Both the position numbers and the translations under genes were made by a program. A stretch of 64,000 nucleotides of DNA from Citrobacter freundii ATCC 8090 = MTCC 1658 = NBRC 12681. GTDB taxonomy: Bacteria; Pseudomonadota; Gammaproteobacteria; Enterobacterales; Enterobacteriaceae. Below the pieces are notes generated by a model. It ran no database searches. It saw nothing but the letters and a program-made list of their open reading frames with translations, and was not told the DNA's origin. Numbering within the stretch: position 1 is the stretch's first letter; every line of letters begins with the position of its first letter. Shown here in pieces: positions 9,230 through 20,701 of the stretch. Where the stretch lies: NCBI RefSeq assembly GCF_011064845.1, contig NZ_CP049015.1, forward strand, positions 2,294,001 to 2,358,000. Direction: 5' to 3'.

Positions 9230-10504
9230 ATGGCAAGCAGTAACTTGATTAAACAATTGCAAGAGCGGGGGCTGGTGGCCCAGGTGACGGACGAGGAAGC
9301 GTTAGCAGAGCGACTGGCGCAAGGCCCGATCGCGCTCTATTGCGGCTTCGATCCTACCGCTGACAGCTTGCATTTGGGGCATCTGGTTCCATTGTTATGC
9401 CTGAAACGCTTCCAGCAGGCAGGCCATAAGCCTGTCGCACTGGTAGGTGGCGCAACCGGTCTGATTGGTGACCCGAGCTTTAAAGCCGCCGAGCGTAAAC
9501 TGAATACCGAAGACACTGTGCAGGAGTGGGTGGATAAAATCCGCAAACAGGTTGCACCGTTCCTCGATTTCGACTGTGGCGACAACTCGGCGATTGCTGC
9601 GAACAACTACGACTGGTTTGGCAGTATGAACGTACTGACTTTCCTGCGTGATATCGGCAAACACTTCTCCGTCAACCAGATGATCAACAAAGAAGCGGTT
9701 AAGCAGCGTCTGAACCGTGACGATCAGGGGATCTCCTTTACCGAGTTTTCTTACAACCTGCTGCAAGGTTATGACTTTGCCTGCCTGAATAAGCTGCACG
9801 GCGTGGCACTGCAGATTGGTGGTTCTGACCAGTGGGGTAACATTACTTCGGGTATCGATTTGACCCGTCGTCTGCACCAGAATCAGGTGTTTGGTCTGAC
9901 CGTTCCGCTGATTACTAAAGCTGATGGCACCAAGTTCGGTAAGACGGAAGGCGGCGCAGTGTGGCTGGATCCGAAGAAAACCAGTCCGTATAAATTCTAC
10001 CAGTTCTGGATTAACACCGCAGATGCGGACGTTTATCGCTTCCTGAAATTCTTCACTTTCATGGACATTGAAGAGATCAATGCGCTGGAAGAAGAAGATA
10101 AAAACAGCGGTAAAGCGCCGCGTGCCCAGTATGTTCTGGCCGAACAGGTTACGCGTCTGGTTCACGGTGAAGAAGGTCTGGTCGCGGCAAAACGCATTAC
10201 CGAAAGCTTGTTCAACGGCAATCTCAGCGATTTGAGTGAAGCAGATTTCGAACAGCTGGCGCAGGATGGCGTGCCGATGATCGAGATGGACAAAGGTGCC
10301 GATTTGATGCAGGCGCTGGTGGACTCCGAGCTGCAACCTTCTCGCGGTCAGGCCCGTAAGACCATTGCGTCTAACGCAGTGACCATCAACGGTGAGAAGC
10401 AGTCCGATCCGGAATATTTCTTCCAGGAGAGTGATATCCTGTTCGGGCGCTATACCTTACTGCGCCGTGGCAAGAAGAACTATTGTCTGATTTGCTGGAA
10501 GTAA
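9230..10504 (+). CDS. tyrS: TyrS, tyrosyl-tRNA synthetase
   Basis: A 424-residue class I synthetase that charges tRNA-Tyr. The HIGH-like signature HLGHL lies near residues 48-52, the KMSKS equivalent KFGKT lies near 235, and a C-terminal S4 RNA-binding domain contains [11 protein letters not shown] chose the ATG at 9230 (MASSNLIKQ), the E. coli start, over an in-frame ATG at 9218; GGAGA sits correctly before 9230. It is followed by a strong terminator. Confidence 0.98.
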   Translation: MASSNLIKQLQERGLVAQVTDEEALAERLAQGPIALYCGFDPTADSLHLGHLVPLLCLKRFQQAGHKPVALVGGATGLIGDPSFKAAERKLNTEDTVQEWVDKIRKQVAPFLDFDCGDNSAIAANNYDWFGSMNVLTFLRDIGKHFSVNQMINKEAVKQRLNRDDQGISFTEFSYNLLQGYDFACLNKLHGVALQIGGSDQWGNITSGIDLTRRLHQNQVFGLTVPLITKADGTKFGKTEGGAVWLDPKKTSPYKFYQFWINTADADVYRFLKFFTFMDIEEINALEEEDKNSGKAPRAQYVLAEQVTRLVHGEEGLVAAKRITESLFNGNLSDLSEADFEQLAQDGVPMIEMDKGADLMQALVDSELQPSRGQARKTIASNAVTINGEKQSDPEYFFQESDILFGRYTLLRRGKKNYCLICWK

Positions 10505-10516
10505 GATTGAGTTAGC

Positions 10517-10549
10517 AGGGGCGTGGGAAACTACGCCCCTTTATTTTTT
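10517..10549 (+). terminator. Rho-independent terminator of tyrS
   Basis: An 8-bp GC-rich stem, AGGGGCGT with ACGCCCCT, has an 8-nt loop and is followed by TTATTTTTT. Confidence 0.9.
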
Positions 10550-10568
10550 CAGGGTTGTGATAAGTAAA

Positions 10569-11429
10569 ATGAAGAATATCCTCGCCATCCAGTCCCACGT
10601 TGTTTTTGGCCATGCGGGCAACAGTGCAGCAGAATTCCCGATGCGTCGTCTTGGCGCAAACGTCTGGCCGTTGAATACCGTCCAGTTTTCAAACCACACG
10701 CAGTATGGCAAATGGACCGGTTGCGTTATGCCGCCGAGCCACCTGACTGAAATTGTCCAGGGCATTGCTGATATTGATAAACTCCAGACCTGTGACGCAG
10801 TACTGAGCGGCTATCTTGGCTCCGCTGAACAGGGCGAGCATATTCTGGGTATTGTACGTAAAGTAAAAGCGGCCAACCCGCAGGCAAAATACTTTTGCGA
10901 TCCGGTGATGGGACACCCTGAAAAGGGGTGTATCGTAGCTCCGGGTGTGGCGGAATTTCATGTACGTCATGCGCTTCCGGCTAGTGACATTATTGCCCCG
11001 AATTTGGTTGAGCTCGAAATTCTGTGCGAGCATGCGGTGAACAATGTTGATGAGGCTGTTGCGGCGGCGCGTGAACTGATCGCTCAGGGACCTGAAATTG
11101 TACTGGTGAAGCATCTGGCACGCGCAGGTATTAGCACCGACCGTTTCGAGATGCTGCTGGTCACCGCTGAACAGGCGTGGCATATCAGTCGCCCGCTGGT
11201 CGATTTTGGCGCACGTCAACCGGTTGGTGTGGGTGATGTTACCAGTGGCTTGTTGCTGGTGAAACTGTTGCAGGGCGCGTCTTTACAGCAGGCGCTTGAG
11301 CATGTGACTGCGGCAGTGTACGAAGTGATGATCGCCACTGAAGAGATGCACGAGTATGAGCTGCAGGTGGTGGCCGCGCAGGATCGCATCGCCAAGCCTG
11401 AACACTACTTCAGCGCAACGCAGCTGTAA
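10569..11429 (+). CDS. pdxY: PdxY, pyridoxal kinase 2
   Basis: A 286-residue ribokinase-family enzyme that phosphorylates pyridoxal in B6 salvage. Visible features are the N-terminal [12 protein letters not shown] substrate segment, the [11 protein letters not shown] lid region (about residues 112-122) and the [10 protein letters not shown] anion hole and catalytic Asp (about 222-231). The ATG at 10569 gives the E. coli-like MKNILAIQ start; a GTG at 10557 would overlap the tyrS terminator tail. It is separated from tyrS by a terminator, so a promoter of its own or read-through is needed. Confidence 0.96.
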   Translation: MKNILAIQSHVVFGHAGNSAAEFPMRRLGANVWPLNTVQFSNHTQYGKWTGCVMPPSHLTEIVQGIADIDKLQTCDAVLSGYLGSAEQGEHILGIVRKVKAANPQAKYFCDPVMGHPEKGCIVAPGVAEFHVRHALPASDIIAPNLVELEILCEHAVNNVDEAVAAARELIAQGPEIVLVKHLARAGISTDRFEMLLVTAEQAWHISRPLVDFGARQPVGVGDVTSGLLLVKLLQGASLQQALEHVTAAVYEVMIATEEMHEYELQVVAAQDRIAKPEHYFSATQL

Positions 11430-11433
11430 TCAA

Positions 11434-11469
11434 TGCCCGATGGCGTTCACGCTTATCGGGCATATTTTT
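11434..11469 (+). terminator. Terminator-like hairpin after pdxY
   Basis: TGCCCGAT and ATCGGGCA form an 8-bp stem (11434-11441 with 11455-11462), followed by TATTTTTA, in the convergent pdxY-gstA gap. Confidence 0.7.
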
Positions 11470-11471
11470 AG

Positions 11472-11506
11472 CTGTAGGCCGGGCAAGCGCAAGCACCACC
11501 CGGCAA
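11472..11506. repeat. REP element
   Basis: An imperfect GC-rich palindrome containing GTAGGCCGGGCAAGCGCAAG, the typical enterobacterial REP core, lies in the gap between convergent pdxY and gstA. Confidence 0.75.
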
Positions 11507-11512
11507 CAACAA

Positions 11513-12118
11513 TTAATTTAACCCTTCTGCTTTAAGCGCCGCGGCAACCGCCGGGCGTTCAGCCATACGCGCCATATACGCGTCGATATGGCTTAATCCT
11601 GCCATATTCAGCTTAACCGCATAGGCCCAACGCAGTACGGTAAACAGGTAGGCATCGGCGATGCTGAAGCGCGGGCCGCAGATCCATTGGTTATCTTTTA
11701 GCGAGTCGTTCACATACTGCATTTTTTTCTCCAGCAGCGCGCGAACGGTTGGCTTGAAGTCTTCCGGCGTATCGGGACGGAACAGTGGCGTAAAGCCTTT
11801 ATGCAGTTCTGTCGCAATGTAGTTAAGCCATTCGATGGTTTTGTAACGGGAGAGGCTGCTGGTAGGGGCAAGGAGCTGACGGTCTGGCACGCTGTCCGCC
11901 AGATATTGCATGATGGCGACACCCTCGGTAAGTAGCGTACCGTCATCCAGCAGCAGTGCGGGAACTTGCCCTTTTGGGTTTACCGCGAAAAAATCATCGC
12001 CATTTTCCAGACGTTTCTTCATCAGATCAACACCATCCAGCGTGAAATCTTTACCGCTCTCACGAAGTGTGATGTGGGAAGCAAGAGAACAAGCGCCCGG
12101 TTTGTAGAACAGTTTCAT
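11513..12118 (-). CDS. gstA: GstA, glutathione S-transferase
   Basis: A 201-residue bacterial beta-class GST. The thioredoxin-like N-terminal domain has Cys10 and nearby His ([11 protein letters not shown]), which bind glutathione, and the cis-Pro motif [10 protein letters not shown] (about residues 51-60). The all-helical C-terminal domain includes the N-capping box FSIADAYLF. It conjugates or reduces electrophiles in the cytosol. It is followed by a REP element and convergent pdxY; dtpA lies upstream on the same strand beyond a strong terminator. Confidence 0.96.
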   Translation of the reverse strand: MKLFYKPGACSLASHITLRESGKDFTLDGVDLMKKRLENGDDFFAVNPKGQVPALLLDDGTLLTEGVAIMQYLADSVPDRQLLAPTSSLSRYKTIEWLNYIATELHKGFTPLFRPDTPEDFKPTVRALLEKKMQYVNDSLKDNQWICGPRFSIADAYLFTVLRWAYAVKLNMAGLSHIDAYMARMAERPAVAAALKAEGLN

Positions 12119-12168
12119 CGGTAACTCCTTTTGGCTGAGGTATATCGTATGGTAGTGCTACCTCATGC

Positions 12169-12199
12169 AAAAAAAAAGCCGCTAACAACAGTTAGCGGC
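12169..12199 (-). terminator. Rho-independent terminator of dtpA
   Basis: A perfect 9-bp stem, GCCGCTAAC with GTTAGCGGC (12178-12186 and 12191-12199), is followed on the minus strand by a run of nine T residues. It sits 24 bp past the dtpA stop. Confidence 0.92.
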
Positions 12200-12222
12200 C
12201 TGAAAATGAGTTTCCCTGAGAA

Positions 12223-13728
12223 TTACGCTGTCGCGGCCTTAGCGGCTTTCTCATCGGCTTCGTCATCCTGAGTCATACGGTTCAGTTTCGGAGCCGTCAG
12301 CAGCATCAGAACAGCGATAACAGCCGTCGCAACACCAATCTGCAGGAACACACGACCGTAGACTTCAAGGGACATCAGCGGGTCAGTCACATTCTCTGGT
12401 ACAGCCATCATGTTAGCGACGTAGCCACCGATGATGTTTGCACCGGCAGTGGTCAGGAACCAGCTACCCATGATGAAGCCCATCAGGCGTTGCGGAACCA
12501 GCTGTGCCACCATTGCCAGACCCAGACCGGAGATCATCAGCTCACCGATACTTTGCAGGCCATAGCAGATAATCAGCCAGTTAACGGAAACGATGCCCGC
12601 ATCGGTAGCGAATTTCGCGCCCAGCGGCAGGATCAGGAATGCACCGGAACACAGAACCATACCAATCGCAAACTTGGTCGGCATCGGCAGGGTATCGCCC
12701 ATCTTGTTATAGATAGCGGCGAGGATTGGGCTACCAATGATGATCCAGAACGGGTTCAGCGCCTGGTACTGTTCAGGTTCGAAAGCAATGCCAAGAATAG
12801 AGTGCTCAACGTTACGAATCGCAAAGAAGTTCAGTGAGGTCGGCATCTGGCTGTACAGCACGAAGAAGATAATCGCTTCCAGCATCAGAATGAAGGCGAC
12901 GATCATTTTACGACGTGCAGCGCCTTTCATGGTGAAGGCTTCTTTACCGAAGATAAACACGATACCGATAGCAATTACACCCAGAACCATACGTGCGATC
13001 TGCTGGTTGTGCAGCAGCCAGGTCGCAATCGCGATCAGAACCACAACGCCAACGATAGTCAGCAGCAGGTTACGGAAGTTGATTGGTTCAAAGTCAGGTT
13101 TAGAACCGTATTGTTTAACCCAGCGCTGACAGAATGCGAAGTTAACAACGGTAATCAGCATACCCACGACGCTCAGCGCAAACGCGGTGCTCCAGCCGTA
13201 ACGCGCAGCTAACCATGGCGTTGCCAGCATAGAGAAGAATGAACCGATGTTGACGGACATGTAGTACATGGTAAATGCACCATCAAGACGCGGGTCATCT
13301 TTGGCATAGCAGGTAGAGAGCAGGGAGGATGGGTTTGCTTTAAACAGGCCGTTACCGACCGCGATAGCCGCCATGCCCATATAAACGATACCCGCATCGT
13401 GACCGGACCATGCTACCAGCGCATAACCAATGGCCAGGACAACGGCACCCAGCATAATGACGCGTTTTGTACCCAGAACTTTATCACCTAACCAGCCGCC
13501 AATCGCAACCAGGCCATATACCAGGGCGCTAAAGGACGAGAAAAGGGTGATGGAATCCGCTTCTGACATGCCCAGTTGTTTAACCAGGTAGACGGCCATG
13601 ATCCCTTGCAGGCCGTAATAACCAAAACGTTCCCACAGCTCAATAGAGAAAATGAGATAGAACGCTTTTGGTTGTTTGAAGGCGTTTAAACTTACGCTTT
13701 CTGTTGGTTTATTGTTTGCAGTAGACAC
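12223..13728 (-). CDS. dtpA: DtpA, proton-dependent di-/tripeptide permease
   Basis: A 501-residue POT/PTR-family transporter with 14 predicted transmembrane helices. The ExxERFxYY motif ([10 protein letters not shown], about residues 32-41) that couples protons to peptide uptake is intact. I chose the GTG at 13728 because E. coli DtpA begins MSTAN at the equivalent place and AAGAGGT precedes it; an ATG ten codons upstream is less likely. OmpR-EnvZ control is known in E. coli and would act from the long upstream region. Confidence 0.96.
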   Translation of the reverse strand: MSTANNKPTESVSLNAFKQPKAFYLIFSIELWERFGYYGLQGIMAVYLVKQLGMSEADSITLFSSFSALVYGLVAIGGWLGDKVLGTKRVIMLGAVVLAIGYALVAWSGHDAGIVYMGMAAIAVGNGLFKANPSSLLSTCYAKDDPRLDGAFTMYYMSVNIGSFFSMLATPWLAARYGWSTAFALSVVGMLITVVNFAFCQRWVKQYGSKPDFEPINFRNLLLTIVGVVVLIAIATWLLHNQQIARMVLGVIAIGIVFIFGKEAFTMKGAARRKMIVAFILMLEAIIFFVLYSQMPTSLNFFAIRNVEHSILGIAFEPEQYQALNPFWIIIGSPILAAIYNKMGDTLPMPTKFAIGMVLCSGAFLILPLGAKFATDAGIVSVNWLIICYGLQSIGELMISGLGLAMVAQLVPQRLMGFIMGSWFLTTAGANIIGGYVANMMAVPENVTDPLMSLEVYGRVFLQIGVATAVIAVLMLLTAPKLNRMTQDDEADEKAAKAATA

Positions 13729-14341
13729 TTTTACCTCTTTTTTTACATCCCATATCAACGGGGGTGTTCAGGTACGTGATGAGTCAAGTTCATCCGTCCG
13801 ATTGTTATAGTGGGAGGGGAAACGGCAAGTAATGTTCACTATCTTGACCATTCAGACAAGTGGTTTGTAATAATCTGTTACATATATCATGACTGGTGAA
13901 ATCGTCGGGGCTGCGAAATGTTATCTAGCGTTAAATTTCTTCATTTGTAAAATGGCAGATTTTTACACTGTTTAATCACCGCTAAAACCGGAATGTGGCG
14001 ATATGTTCTGCTATTTAAGGTTGAATCCAGTGATATAGGCCATTATCTGAAAAATAGGCAGTGTAATGTTTTGTTTATAAACTGTGCAGTTAGGTCATCT
14101 AATTGTCACCTTAACTAAAAAATAAAAACTTATTAACATTGTGTTAGCTGGATGATCTGGATCACGTATAGATAGAAATTTCTTTTGCTAAAAAAACGAT
14201 TAACCTGCTCAGGTGTTAATTAACAAGAATATTGCATTAGATTTGAGCAATTGAATGGCATCATTGTCGGGAAAAGAAACTTTGGGGGGTGCATAACTAA
14301 ACGTTATGTATGTATGGGGCAAAGAGGATGCCCCGGCAGCA
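13729..14341. other. 613-bp AT-rich region between nth and dtpA
   Basis: No gene is supported here. It holds the dtpA promoter region and the end of the rsx-nth operon. Two perfect AT-rich palindromes are visible, GTTTATAAAC (14073-14082) and GTTAATTAAC (14215-14224). A weak hairpin just past nth (GGGGCA with TGCCCC, 14316-14334) has no T-run. Confidence 0.6.
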
Positions 14342-14977
14342 TTAGATATCGACTTTCTCTTTGAATTCGCAGAGATCTTCGATGATACAGGAACCACAAC
14401 GTGGCTTTCTGGCTATACAGGTGTAGCGGCCATGAAGAATTAACCAGTGGTGGCAATCGACTTTAAATTCACTGGGTACGACTTTCAGTAGCTTTTCTTC
14501 TACCTGCTCGACGTTTTTACCTGGGGCGAATTGTGTCCGGTTACATACCCGGAAAATGTGGGTATCTACGGCAATAGTGGGCCAGCCAAAGGCGGTATTT
14601 AACACCACATTAGCCGTCTTGCGCCCAACGCCGGGGAGAGCTTCTAACGCAGCACGGTCTTCAGGCACTTCACCATTATGTTGTTCCAGCAGAATGCGGC
14701 AGGTTTTAATTACGTTTTCCGCTTTGCTGTTAAACAAACCGATTGTCTTGATGTAGGACTTAACACCTTCAACTCCGAGCTCCAGCATCGCAGCAGGCGT
14801 ATTGGCGACGGGGTATAGTTTAGCCGTCGCTTTATTGACGCTGACATCGGTGGCCTGAGCGGATAGCAAGACCGAAATCAGCAGTTCAAACGGCGATGTA
14901 AAATTAAGCTCGGTTGTCGGATGCGGGTTGTTATCCCGCAGGCGAGTCAGTATTTCCAGACGTTTTGCTTTGTTCAT
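14342..14977 (-). CDS. nth: Nth, endonuclease III (DNA glycosylase/AP lyase)
   Basis: A 211-residue base-excision repair enzyme that removes oxidised pyrimidines and cleaves the abasic site. The helix-hairpin-helix with catalytic Lys ([14 protein letters not shown], about residues 112-125) and catalytic Asp (VDTHIFRV, about 138) are present. The C-terminal 4Fe-4S cluster is bound by four Cys in the C-x6-C-x2-C-x5-C pattern (about residues 187-203). It overlaps rsxE by 4 bp (ATGA) and is the last gene of the rsx operon, as in E. coli. Confidence 0.97.
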   Translation of the reverse strand: MNKAKRLEILTRLRDNNPHPTTELNFTSPFELLISVLLSAQATDVSVNKATAKLYPVANTPAAMLELGVEGVKSYIKTIGLFNSKAENVIKTCRILLEQHNGEVPEDRAALEALPGVGRKTANVVLNTAFGWPTIAVDTHIFRVCNRTQFAPGKNVEQVEEKLLKVVPSEFKVDCHHWLILHGRYTCIARKPRCGSCIIEDLCEFKEKVDI

Positions 14978-15669
14978 GAGACATTCCCTGTTTCACCAGC
15001 TGGACTGTCCGCAACAGCCGCTTCGGCACGACGTTTCTTCATTCTCTCATCAATCAGGTACTTAACTGCCAGCATCAAGCCCAGACCAATAAACGCGCCT
15101 GGTGGCAGCATGGCCAGCAGAAACGGCGTATCAGTATGGAAGATCTCAACGCGCAATACTTTGGCCCAGTTACCCAACAAACCGTCTGCGCCATCAAACA
15201 GTGTACCGTTACCAATTATTTCACGCAGCGAGCCCAGAACAAACATGGCGCCGGTCGCCCCCATACCGATGGAAAAACCATCGAGTGCGGATAATGCAGG
15301 GCCTTTTTTGGCGGCGAAGGCTTCTGCGCGGCCAACAACAATACAGTTGGTCACAATCAGCGGGATAAAGATGCCCAGAGACTGATACAGGCCAAAGGCA
15401 TAGGCATTGATCAGCATCTGCACCGCACTCACCACGGAGGCGATGATCATGACATAAATTGGAATACGGATTTCAGGCGGAGTCCAGCGACGAAGGGCCG
15501 AAATCGTAAGGTTGGTCAGCGTCAGAACGAGCGTCGTCGCGAGCCCCAGTCCCAGCGCGTTAGTGGCGGTAGAGGTAACAGCCAACAGCGGACACATCCC
15601 GAGTAGCTGCACAAGCGCGGAGTTATTTTTCCATAACCCCTGGACTATAACGTCTTTAATTTCGCTCAT
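14974..15669 (-). CDS. rsxE: RsxE, membrane subunit of the SoxR-reducing complex
   Basis: A 231-residue integral membrane protein with six predicted helices, homologous to RnfE/NqrD. It forms the membrane core with RsxA. The conserved [10 protein letters not shown] segment near residue 25 and [15 protein letters not shown] near 107 correspond to the cysteine-bearing half-membrane helices of the family. The Rsx complex uses reducing power to keep SoxR in its inactive reduced state. It lies 3 bp after rsxG and overlaps nth. Confidence 0.96.
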   Translation of the reverse strand: MSEIKDVIVQGLWKNNSALVQLLGMCPLLAVTSTATNALGLGLATTLVLTLTNLTISALRRWTPPEIRIPIYVMIIASVVSAVQMLINAYAFGLYQSLGIFIPLIVTNCIVVGRAEAFAAKKGPALSALDGFSIGMGATGAMFVLGSLREIIGNGTLFDGADGLLGNWAKVLRVEIFHTDTPFLLAMLPPGAFIGLGLMLAVKYLIDERMKKRRAEAAVADSPAGETGNVS

Positions 15670-15672
15670 GGT

Positions 15673-16293
15673 TTATTCTCCACAGGCGCTAAGTTGAGGA
15701 AGCTGCGCGGGTAGCGTCTGCGCATACAAACCGGCGCGTTTTACTGCGTTCACTACCGCCCGCGGCGTAATGGTTGCACCAGTAAACTGGTCAAAGTCGC
15801 CGCCGTCTTTTTTCACAGCCCAGTGGGCATCGTTACCCGTAGCGATCGTTTTGCCGCTAAAGTGGGTGATCCAGTCGGACAGTCGCAGTTCGATTTTATC
15901 GCCCAGTCCCGGGGTTTCATGATGTTCGGTTACCCGCGTACCCAACACGGTACCCGTAAAATCGACACCGACCAGCAGTTGAATCGCCCCGGAATACCCA
16001 TCTGGCGCCGTAGCTTCAAGAATTGCTGCAACGGGACGGTCGTCCTGGCGGGCAATATACACGCGGTGAGTACCTTTGCCCAATGCCTGCGCATTGACCA
16101 GATAACAGCTCTCAGACAAGTTATTATTGTAGCGATCGCCAGGTAGCACCTGATCGAACAGTGCTTTTTGCTGCAGCGCGGCCTGTTCATCAATGGTGGA
16201 CTTGGTTAATTGATTGATTGCCGCGGTTAATCCCGTTGAACCAGCAGCAAACAGTGCCAGCGTAATACCGTGTTTACGAATCGTTTTCAGCAT
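15673..16293 (-). CDS. rsxG: RsxG, FMN-binding subunit of the SoxR-reducing complex
   Basis: A 206-residue protein with one N-terminal transmembrane anchor (about residues 9-27) and a periplasmic FMN-binding domain. The flavinylation motif is visible as [11 protein letters not shown] near residue 172; the second Thr carries the phosphoester-linked FMN in the family. It is part of rsxABCDGE and lies 9 bp after rsxD. Confidence 0.96.
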   Translation of the reverse strand: MLKTIRKHGITLALFAAGSTGLTAAINQLTKSTIDEQAALQQKALFDQVLPGDRYNNNLSESCYLVNAQALGKGTHRVYIARQDDRPVAAILEATAPDGYSGAIQLLVGVDFTGTVLGTRVTEHHETPGLGDKIELRLSDWITHFSGKTIATGNDAHWAVKKDGGDFDQFTGATITPRAVVNAVKRAGLYAQTLPAQLPQLSACGE

Positions 16294-16302
16294 TGGGAGT
16301 CC

Positions 16303-17355
16303 TTAGCGATGTCCGTACACGCGAGGGCGGGTGTAATAATCAATCAGGGGAACCGTGATATTTGCCAGTAATACAGCAAAGGCTACACCGTCAGGATAAC
16401 CGCCAAAACTGCGAATCAACCATACTAACAACCCCGCAAGTGCGCCAAAAATCAGGCGGCCGCGGTTAGTTGTCGAGGCCGTAACGGGGTCGGTAAGAAT
16501 AAAAAATGCACCCAGCATGGTTGCGCCGGAAAGCAGGTGTAACTGAGGAGACGCGAGTGACTCAGGTGAGAACAACCATCCCAGAGTGGCGCAAACGGCG
16601 AGCGACAGCAGGAAGCTAACCGGGATATGCCAGCGAATTGCCCCCTGCCATAACAGAACGATACCACCCGCCAACCAGGCAAGATTAACCCACTGCCAGC
16701 CCGCGCCTGCCAGCACACCGCTGTAAATCGGGTATTGCATCACCTGTTCAACGGTATGCCCGGCATGCAGTGATGTCTTAAAGGTATCGAGAGGCGTTGC
16801 CTGGCTGATACCATCAATGCCCATACGCAGTGTATTCATATCCCCACCGCTGACGGTATGGCCGCTAAGGATAACGTTCAGCGCGTCAAAGAACCCAGGC
16901 ACTGTAGCCGCAATTTCGTGCGGCGGCAGCCAACTGGTCATCTGTACTGGAAATGAGATTAGCAGCACGACGTAACCAATCATGGCAGGGTTAAACGGGT
17001 TCTGACCGAGACCGCCATACAGCTGTTTCGCAATGATAACCGCGAATACCGTGCCCAATACCACCATCCACCAGGGGGCGAGCGGGGGAATACTCACGGC
17101 CAGCAGCAACCCGGTGAGTAACGCAGAGTTGTCTTTTAAAATCGGCACAATGGGTTGTTTACGCAGTTTAAGCACGCCCGCTTCGGCTGCGATAGCGCTG
17201 ATGGCGGCCAGAATTATCTGGAACAACGTACCCCAGCCGAAGAACCACAGCTGTGCGGCGATTCCCGGCAATGCCGCAAGTAACACCAACATCATGATAC
17301 GTGATGTCTGGCGCTGGTTATGGGTATAAGGGGAGCTTGCTATTCTGAATACCAT
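16303..17355 (-). CDS. rsxD: RsxD, FMN-binding membrane subunit of the SoxR-reducing complex
   Basis: A 350-residue RnfD/NqrB homologue with about ten membrane helices. The covalent flavin site appears as [13 protein letters not shown] near residues 182-194. The C-terminus (RPRVYGHR) is slightly shorter than in E. coli. Its start directly abuts the rsxC stop. Electrons pass from RsxC through RsxD and RsxG. Confidence 0.96.
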   Translation of the reverse strand: MVFRIASSPYTHNQRQTSRIMMLVLLAALPGIAAQLWFFGWGTLFQIILAAISAIAAEAGVLKLRKQPIVPILKDNSALLTGLLLAVSIPPLAPWWMVVLGTVFAVIIAKQLYGGLGQNPFNPAMIGYVVLLISFPVQMTSWLPPHEIAATVPGFFDALNVILSGHTVSGGDMNTLRMGIDGISQATPLDTFKTSLHAGHTVEQVMQYPIYSGVLAGAGWQWVNLAWLAGGIVLLWQGAIRWHIPVSFLLSLAVCATLGWLFSPESLASPQLHLLSGATMLGAFFILTDPVTASTTNRGRLIFGALAGLLVWLIRSFGGYPDGVAFAVLLANITVPLIDYYTRPRVYGHR

Positions 17356-19473
17356 TTATTCCTCGTTAACAACCTGCTGCTGTGCGGCTTTCTTTGCCTG
17401 AGCGCGTGCGATAGCGGCCGCGACGGCGGCTTTGCGTGGATCAACCGGCTCGGCTGTTTCCGGTACCGCCTGCTGTTCGAGCTTGCGGGCCTTGGCGCGG
17501 GCGATGGCCGCTTCCACGGCGGCTTTACGCGGATCAACCGATTCGGCTGTTTCCGGTACCTCCTGCTGCTCGAGCTTGCGGGCCTTGGCGCGGGCGATGG
17601 CCGCTTCCACGGCGGCTTTACGCGGATCAACCGATTCGGCTGTTTCCGGTACCACCTGCTGCTCGAGCTTGCGGGCCTTAGCGCGGGCGATGGCCGCTTC
17701 CACGGCGGCTTTGCGTGGATCAACCGGTTCGGATGTTTCCGGTACCGCCTGCTGCTCGAGCTTGCGGGCTTTGGCGCGAGCAATTGCCGCTTCGACGGCA
17801 GCTTTACGCGGATCTGTACCCGTGCTGCTGCCTTCACTTTGCGGCGAATTTTCCTTATGGGAAGCACGAGCTTGCGCCTTACGCGCCTCGCGTGCGGCAA
17901 TCACTGCGCTATTGTCAGGTTTTTCACCTGCCTGAATTACTACCGGCTGCAGCGCCTGAGCCTGTTTTTCTTTTACGCGAGCCAGCGCGGCGGCAATGGC
18001 ATCATGGTCTTTGGCCGCCGGTTGAGCAGCGGCGCTCTTATGGCGTTCAAGACGCGCTGCTTTTTCACGTTCAAGGCGCGCCTGTCGGGCTTCAAACCGT
18101 GCTTTCGCTTCAGCGGCTCGTTTTTCTTCCTGGCTAATGGCGTAAATCTCGGCTTTTTCCTGGCGGAAATACTGCACCAGCGGAATATTGCTTGGGCATA
18201 CCCAGGCGCAGGCACCGCATTCAATGCAGTCGGCGATATTGTGGGCCGTTGCTTTGTCGTGCTGTTGCCCTTTACTGAACCAATAAAGCTGTTGTGGCAG
18301 GAGATCCGCCGGACAGGCATCGGCGCATGCGCTACAGCGAATGCAGCCTTTCTCTTCCGGCGTTTCACCCATTTCACTGGCAGAGGGGGCCAGAAGACAG
18401 TTGGTAATCTTCACCACCGGGACATCCAGCCATGGCAGCGTAAACCCCATCAGCGGTCCGCCCATAATCACCATCTGGTCGGCGGAAGGGCAGAAGCCCG
18501 CGTCGTTGAGCAGATGACGAACCGGCGTGCCCAAACGCGCCCAGACGTTGCCCGGACGGCTGACGGCTTCACCGGTAAGCGTCACGACACGTTCGGTGAT
18601 CGGCTCACCGTCAATTACTGCACGTTTAATTGCATAGGCGGTACCGACGTTTTGCATCAATACCCCGATATCTGAGGAGCGTCCACCGTGGGGAACCTGC
18701 TTGCCAGTCAGGATTTGTGTTAACTGTTTAGCCCCGCCGGAAGGGTACTTGGTGGGGATCACGCGCAAACTGATGTCGTGTGAATCAGCCAGCACCGCGC
18801 GCAGCATAGATATTGCCTGCGGTTTGTTATCTTCTATGCCGAGGAGGATCTCGCGTGGCTGAAGAATGTGCGCCAGGATGCGGATTCCTTCGACGACCTG
18901 CGCCGCACAGTCCTGCATCAGGCGGTCATCTGCTGTAATGTACGGCTCGCATTCAGCGGCGTTAATGATCAGCGTTTCAATTTTATCTCCGCCGCCCTGC
19001 AGTTTAACGCCGGTGGGAAAACCTGCGCCACCCAGCCCGGCGACGCCGAACTGATGAATACGCGCAATCAGCTCTTCCCGGCTGTGGGAGCGGTAATCGG
19101 TCCAGCCGTCTCGCTCAATCCAGCGGTCTTCGCCATCGGCGTCTATGATAACGCTCAACTCAGCCAGTGCCGAAGGATGTGCGGTGGAGTGCGGGGCAAT
19201 GGCAACCACGGTACCTGATGTTGGCGCATGGACTGGAAGCATTTTGCCACGCCCGCGGGTTAATGCCTGACCACGCAGCACGGTGTCACCCACGTTTACG
19301 CACAGTTCACCCTCCGCACCAATATGTTGTTTCAGCGGAATAACGAAACGCGGTGCCAGCGGAACCTGTCGCAACGGTGTTCCGTTTGACTGGGTTTTCA
19401 TTTCTGGTGGATGAATGCCACCATCAAAGTCCCAGATTTTATTTTTTCTGAATGCAGAGAATAACTTAAACAT
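17356..19473 (-). CDS. rsxC: RsxC, NADH/FMN-binding iron-sulfur subunit of the SoxR-reducing complex
   Basis: A 705-residue RnfC homologue, the probable electron entry subunit. It has an N-terminal RnfC barrel and NADH/FMN-binding region (GGAGFPTG near residue 132), an SLBB-like part, and two 4Fe-4S motifs ([12 protein letters not shown] near 370 and [12 protein letters not shown] near 410). The C-terminal third is charged, alanine-rich and repetitive: a 31-residue unit beginning DPRKAAV occurs four times plus a shortened fifth copy. It overlaps rsxB by 8 bp. The tail is known to vary in length between species. Confidence 0.96.
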   Translation of the reverse strand: MFKLFSAFRKNKIWDFDGGIHPPEMKTQSNGTPLRQVPLAPRFVIPLKQHIGAEGELCVNVGDTVLRGQALTRGRGKMLPVHAPTSGTVVAIAPHSTAHPSALAELSVIIDADGEDRWIERDGWTDYRSHSREELIARIHQFGVAGLGGAGFPTGVKLQGGGDKIETLIINAAECEPYITADDRLMQDCAAQVVEGIRILAHILQPREILLGIEDNKPQAISMLRAVLADSHDISLRVIPTKYPSGGAKQLTQILTGKQVPHGGRSSDIGVLMQNVGTAYAIKRAVIDGEPITERVVTLTGEAVSRPGNVWARLGTPVRHLLNDAGFCPSADQMVIMGGPLMGFTLPWLDVPVVKITNCLLAPSASEMGETPEEKGCIRCSACADACPADLLPQQLYWFSKGQQHDKATAHNIADCIECGACAWVCPSNIPLVQYFRQEKAEIYAISQEEKRAAEAKARFEARQARLEREKAARLERHKSAAAQPAAKDHDAIAAALARVKEKQAQALQPVVIQAGEKPDNSAVIAAREARKAQARASHKENSPQSEGSSTGTDPRKAAVEAAIARAKARKLEQQAVPETSEPVDPRKAAVEAAIARAKARKLEQQVVPETAESVDPRKAAVEAAIARAKARKLEQQEVPETAESVDPRKAAVEAAIARAKARKLEQQAVPETAEPVDPRKAAVAAAIARAQAKKAAQQQVVNEE
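17359..17814. repeat. Tandem 93-bp repeats in the 3' part of rsxC
   Basis: Four 93-bp units plus a shorter, diverged terminal copy encode [24 protein letters not shown] blocks. The middle copies are nearly identical at DNA level, which suggests recent amplification or homogenisation. Confidence 0.9.
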
Positions 19474-20044
19474 GTTGTTCCACGGGAATGATGCGCACAG
19501 GGATGGTGTTTAAATCCCATTTCCAGCTATCGGGGGTCTCGGCTACCGGGCGTAATTCAATGCATTGCGTCGGGCACGGGTCAACACACAGGTTGCACCC
19601 AGTGCAGAGATCGCTCATTACCGTGTGCATGGCGCGGGTCGCGCCCACGATCGCATCGACCGGGCAGGCCTGAATACACTTAGTGCACCCGATACAGTTA
19701 TTTTCATCAATGACCGCCAGCATACGCACCGGCGTAACGTCTTGTTCATCACCATCAATAGGCTGCGGATCGACGTTCAGCAGGGCGGCAATTTTTAACA
19801 TCACCGCTTCGCCACCGGGGGCGCAACGGTTAATTTTTTCACCCTGAGAGCCGATCGCTTCAGCGTAAGGATGACAGCCCGGATAGCCGCACTGCCCACA
19901 CTGGCTTTGCGGGAGAATTTCATCAATTTTCTCCACGACCGGATCATCTTCAACGGCAAAACGTCGTGAGGCGTACCCCAAAATAGCGCCGAACGCCAGA
20001 CCCAGTACACTCACTGCGGCAACGGCAATCCAGATAGCATTCAT
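19466..20044 (-). CDS. rsxB: RsxB, iron-sulfur subunit of the SoxR-reducing complex
   Basis: A 192-residue RnfB homologue. It has one N-terminal membrane helix, then an N-terminal 4Fe-4S motif ([10 protein letters not shown], about residues 48-57) and two ferredoxin-type motifs ([12 protein letters not shown] near 117 and [12 protein letters not shown] near 147). It carries electrons within the Rsx complex. It overlaps rsxA by 1 bp and rsxC by 8 bp. Confidence 0.97.
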   Translation of the reverse strand: MNAIWIAVAAVSVLGLAFGAILGYASRRFAVEDDPVVEKIDEILPQSQCGQCGYPGCHPYAEAIGSQGEKINRCAPGGEAVMLKIAALLNVDPQPIDGDEQDVTPVRMLAVIDENNCIGCTKCIQACPVDAIVGATRAMHTVMSDLCTGCNLCVDPCPTQCIELRPVAETPDSWKWDLNTIPVRIIPVEQHV

Positions 20045-20625
20045 TACAACTTCACCAAACCACTAAAGCCCATAAAGGCCAATGACATTAAACCAGCGGT
20101 AATCAGCGCAATCGCATTCCCGCGAAACGGCGCCGGGACGTCCGCCACAGCGAGGCGTTCGCGGATCGCGGCGAACAGTACCATCACCAGCGAGAAGCCG
20201 ACGGCGGCGGAAAAACCGTATAGCGCCGACTGTAAAAAGTTATGGCCGAGGTTGATGTTCAGCAGCGCCACACCTAACACTGCGCAGTTAGTCGTAATCA
20301 GCGGTAGGAAGATCCCCAGCAGGCGGTACAGCGCAGGGCTGGTTTTGCGCACAACCATTTCGGTAAACTGCACGACGACGGCGATAACCAGAATAAAAGC
20401 CAGCGTGCGCAGATAGATGAGATTGAGCGGGATTAGGATCCAGGTATCAATCAGCCATGCGCAGATGGATGCCAGTGTCATGACAAACGTCGTGGCAAGG
20501 CCCATACCCATTGCGGTTTCCAGTTTTTTGGAAACGCCCATAAACGGGCAGAGGCCCAGAAACTTGACCAGTACAAAGTTATTGACCAGTACAGTTCCGA
20601 CAAACAGCAGCAGGTAATCAGTCAT
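20044..20625 (-). CDS. rsxA: RsxA, membrane subunit of the SoxR-reducing complex
   Basis: A 193-residue membrane protein with six predicted helices, homologous to RnfA/NqrE and nearly identical to E. coli RsxA. The paired cysteine segments LGLCPFMG and [10 protein letters not shown] are visible, thought to hold an iron-sulfur cluster in the membrane. I chose the ATG at 20625 (MTDYLLLF), the E. coli start, over longer in-frame starts that would cross an upstream hairpin. Confidence 0.97.
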   Translation of the reverse strand: MTDYLLLFVGTVLVNNFVLVKFLGLCPFMGVSKKLETAMGMGLATTFVMTLASICAWLIDTWILIPLNLIYLRTLAFILVIAVVVQFTEMVVRKTSPALYRLLGIFLPLITTNCAVLGVALLNINLGHNFLQSALYGFSAAVGFSLVMVLFAAIRERLAVADVPAPFRGNAIALITAGLMSLAFMGFSGLVKL

Positions 20626-20640
20626 TTTTCGGCCTGAAAT

Positions 20641-20680
20641 AAAAAAGCCGCCTATTATCTGACAATCTACAACAGGCGAC
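20641..20680 (-). terminator. Terminator-like hairpin just upstream of rsxA
   Basis: On the minus strand a 7-bp stem (20674-20680 with 20647-20653, one G-T pair, about 20-nt loop) is followed by six T residues. It lies between ydgK and rsxA, only 15 nt before the rsxA start codon. It may end ydgK transcripts or attenuate rsx expression. Confidence 0.5.
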
Positions 20681-20701
20681 AACAGGTTAACTGTAGGGTT
20701 A

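Noticed and set aside
9395..10336. A 313-codon minus-strand open frame opposite tyrS
   Set aside because: It is a shadow of the highly biased codons of tyrS and resembles no protein.
17320..18675. A 451-codon plus-strand open frame opposite rsxC
   Set aside because: It is antisense to the repeat-rich rsxC gene, and its Cys/Phe/Gly-rich repeats simply mirror the rsxC repeats. It has no family resemblance.
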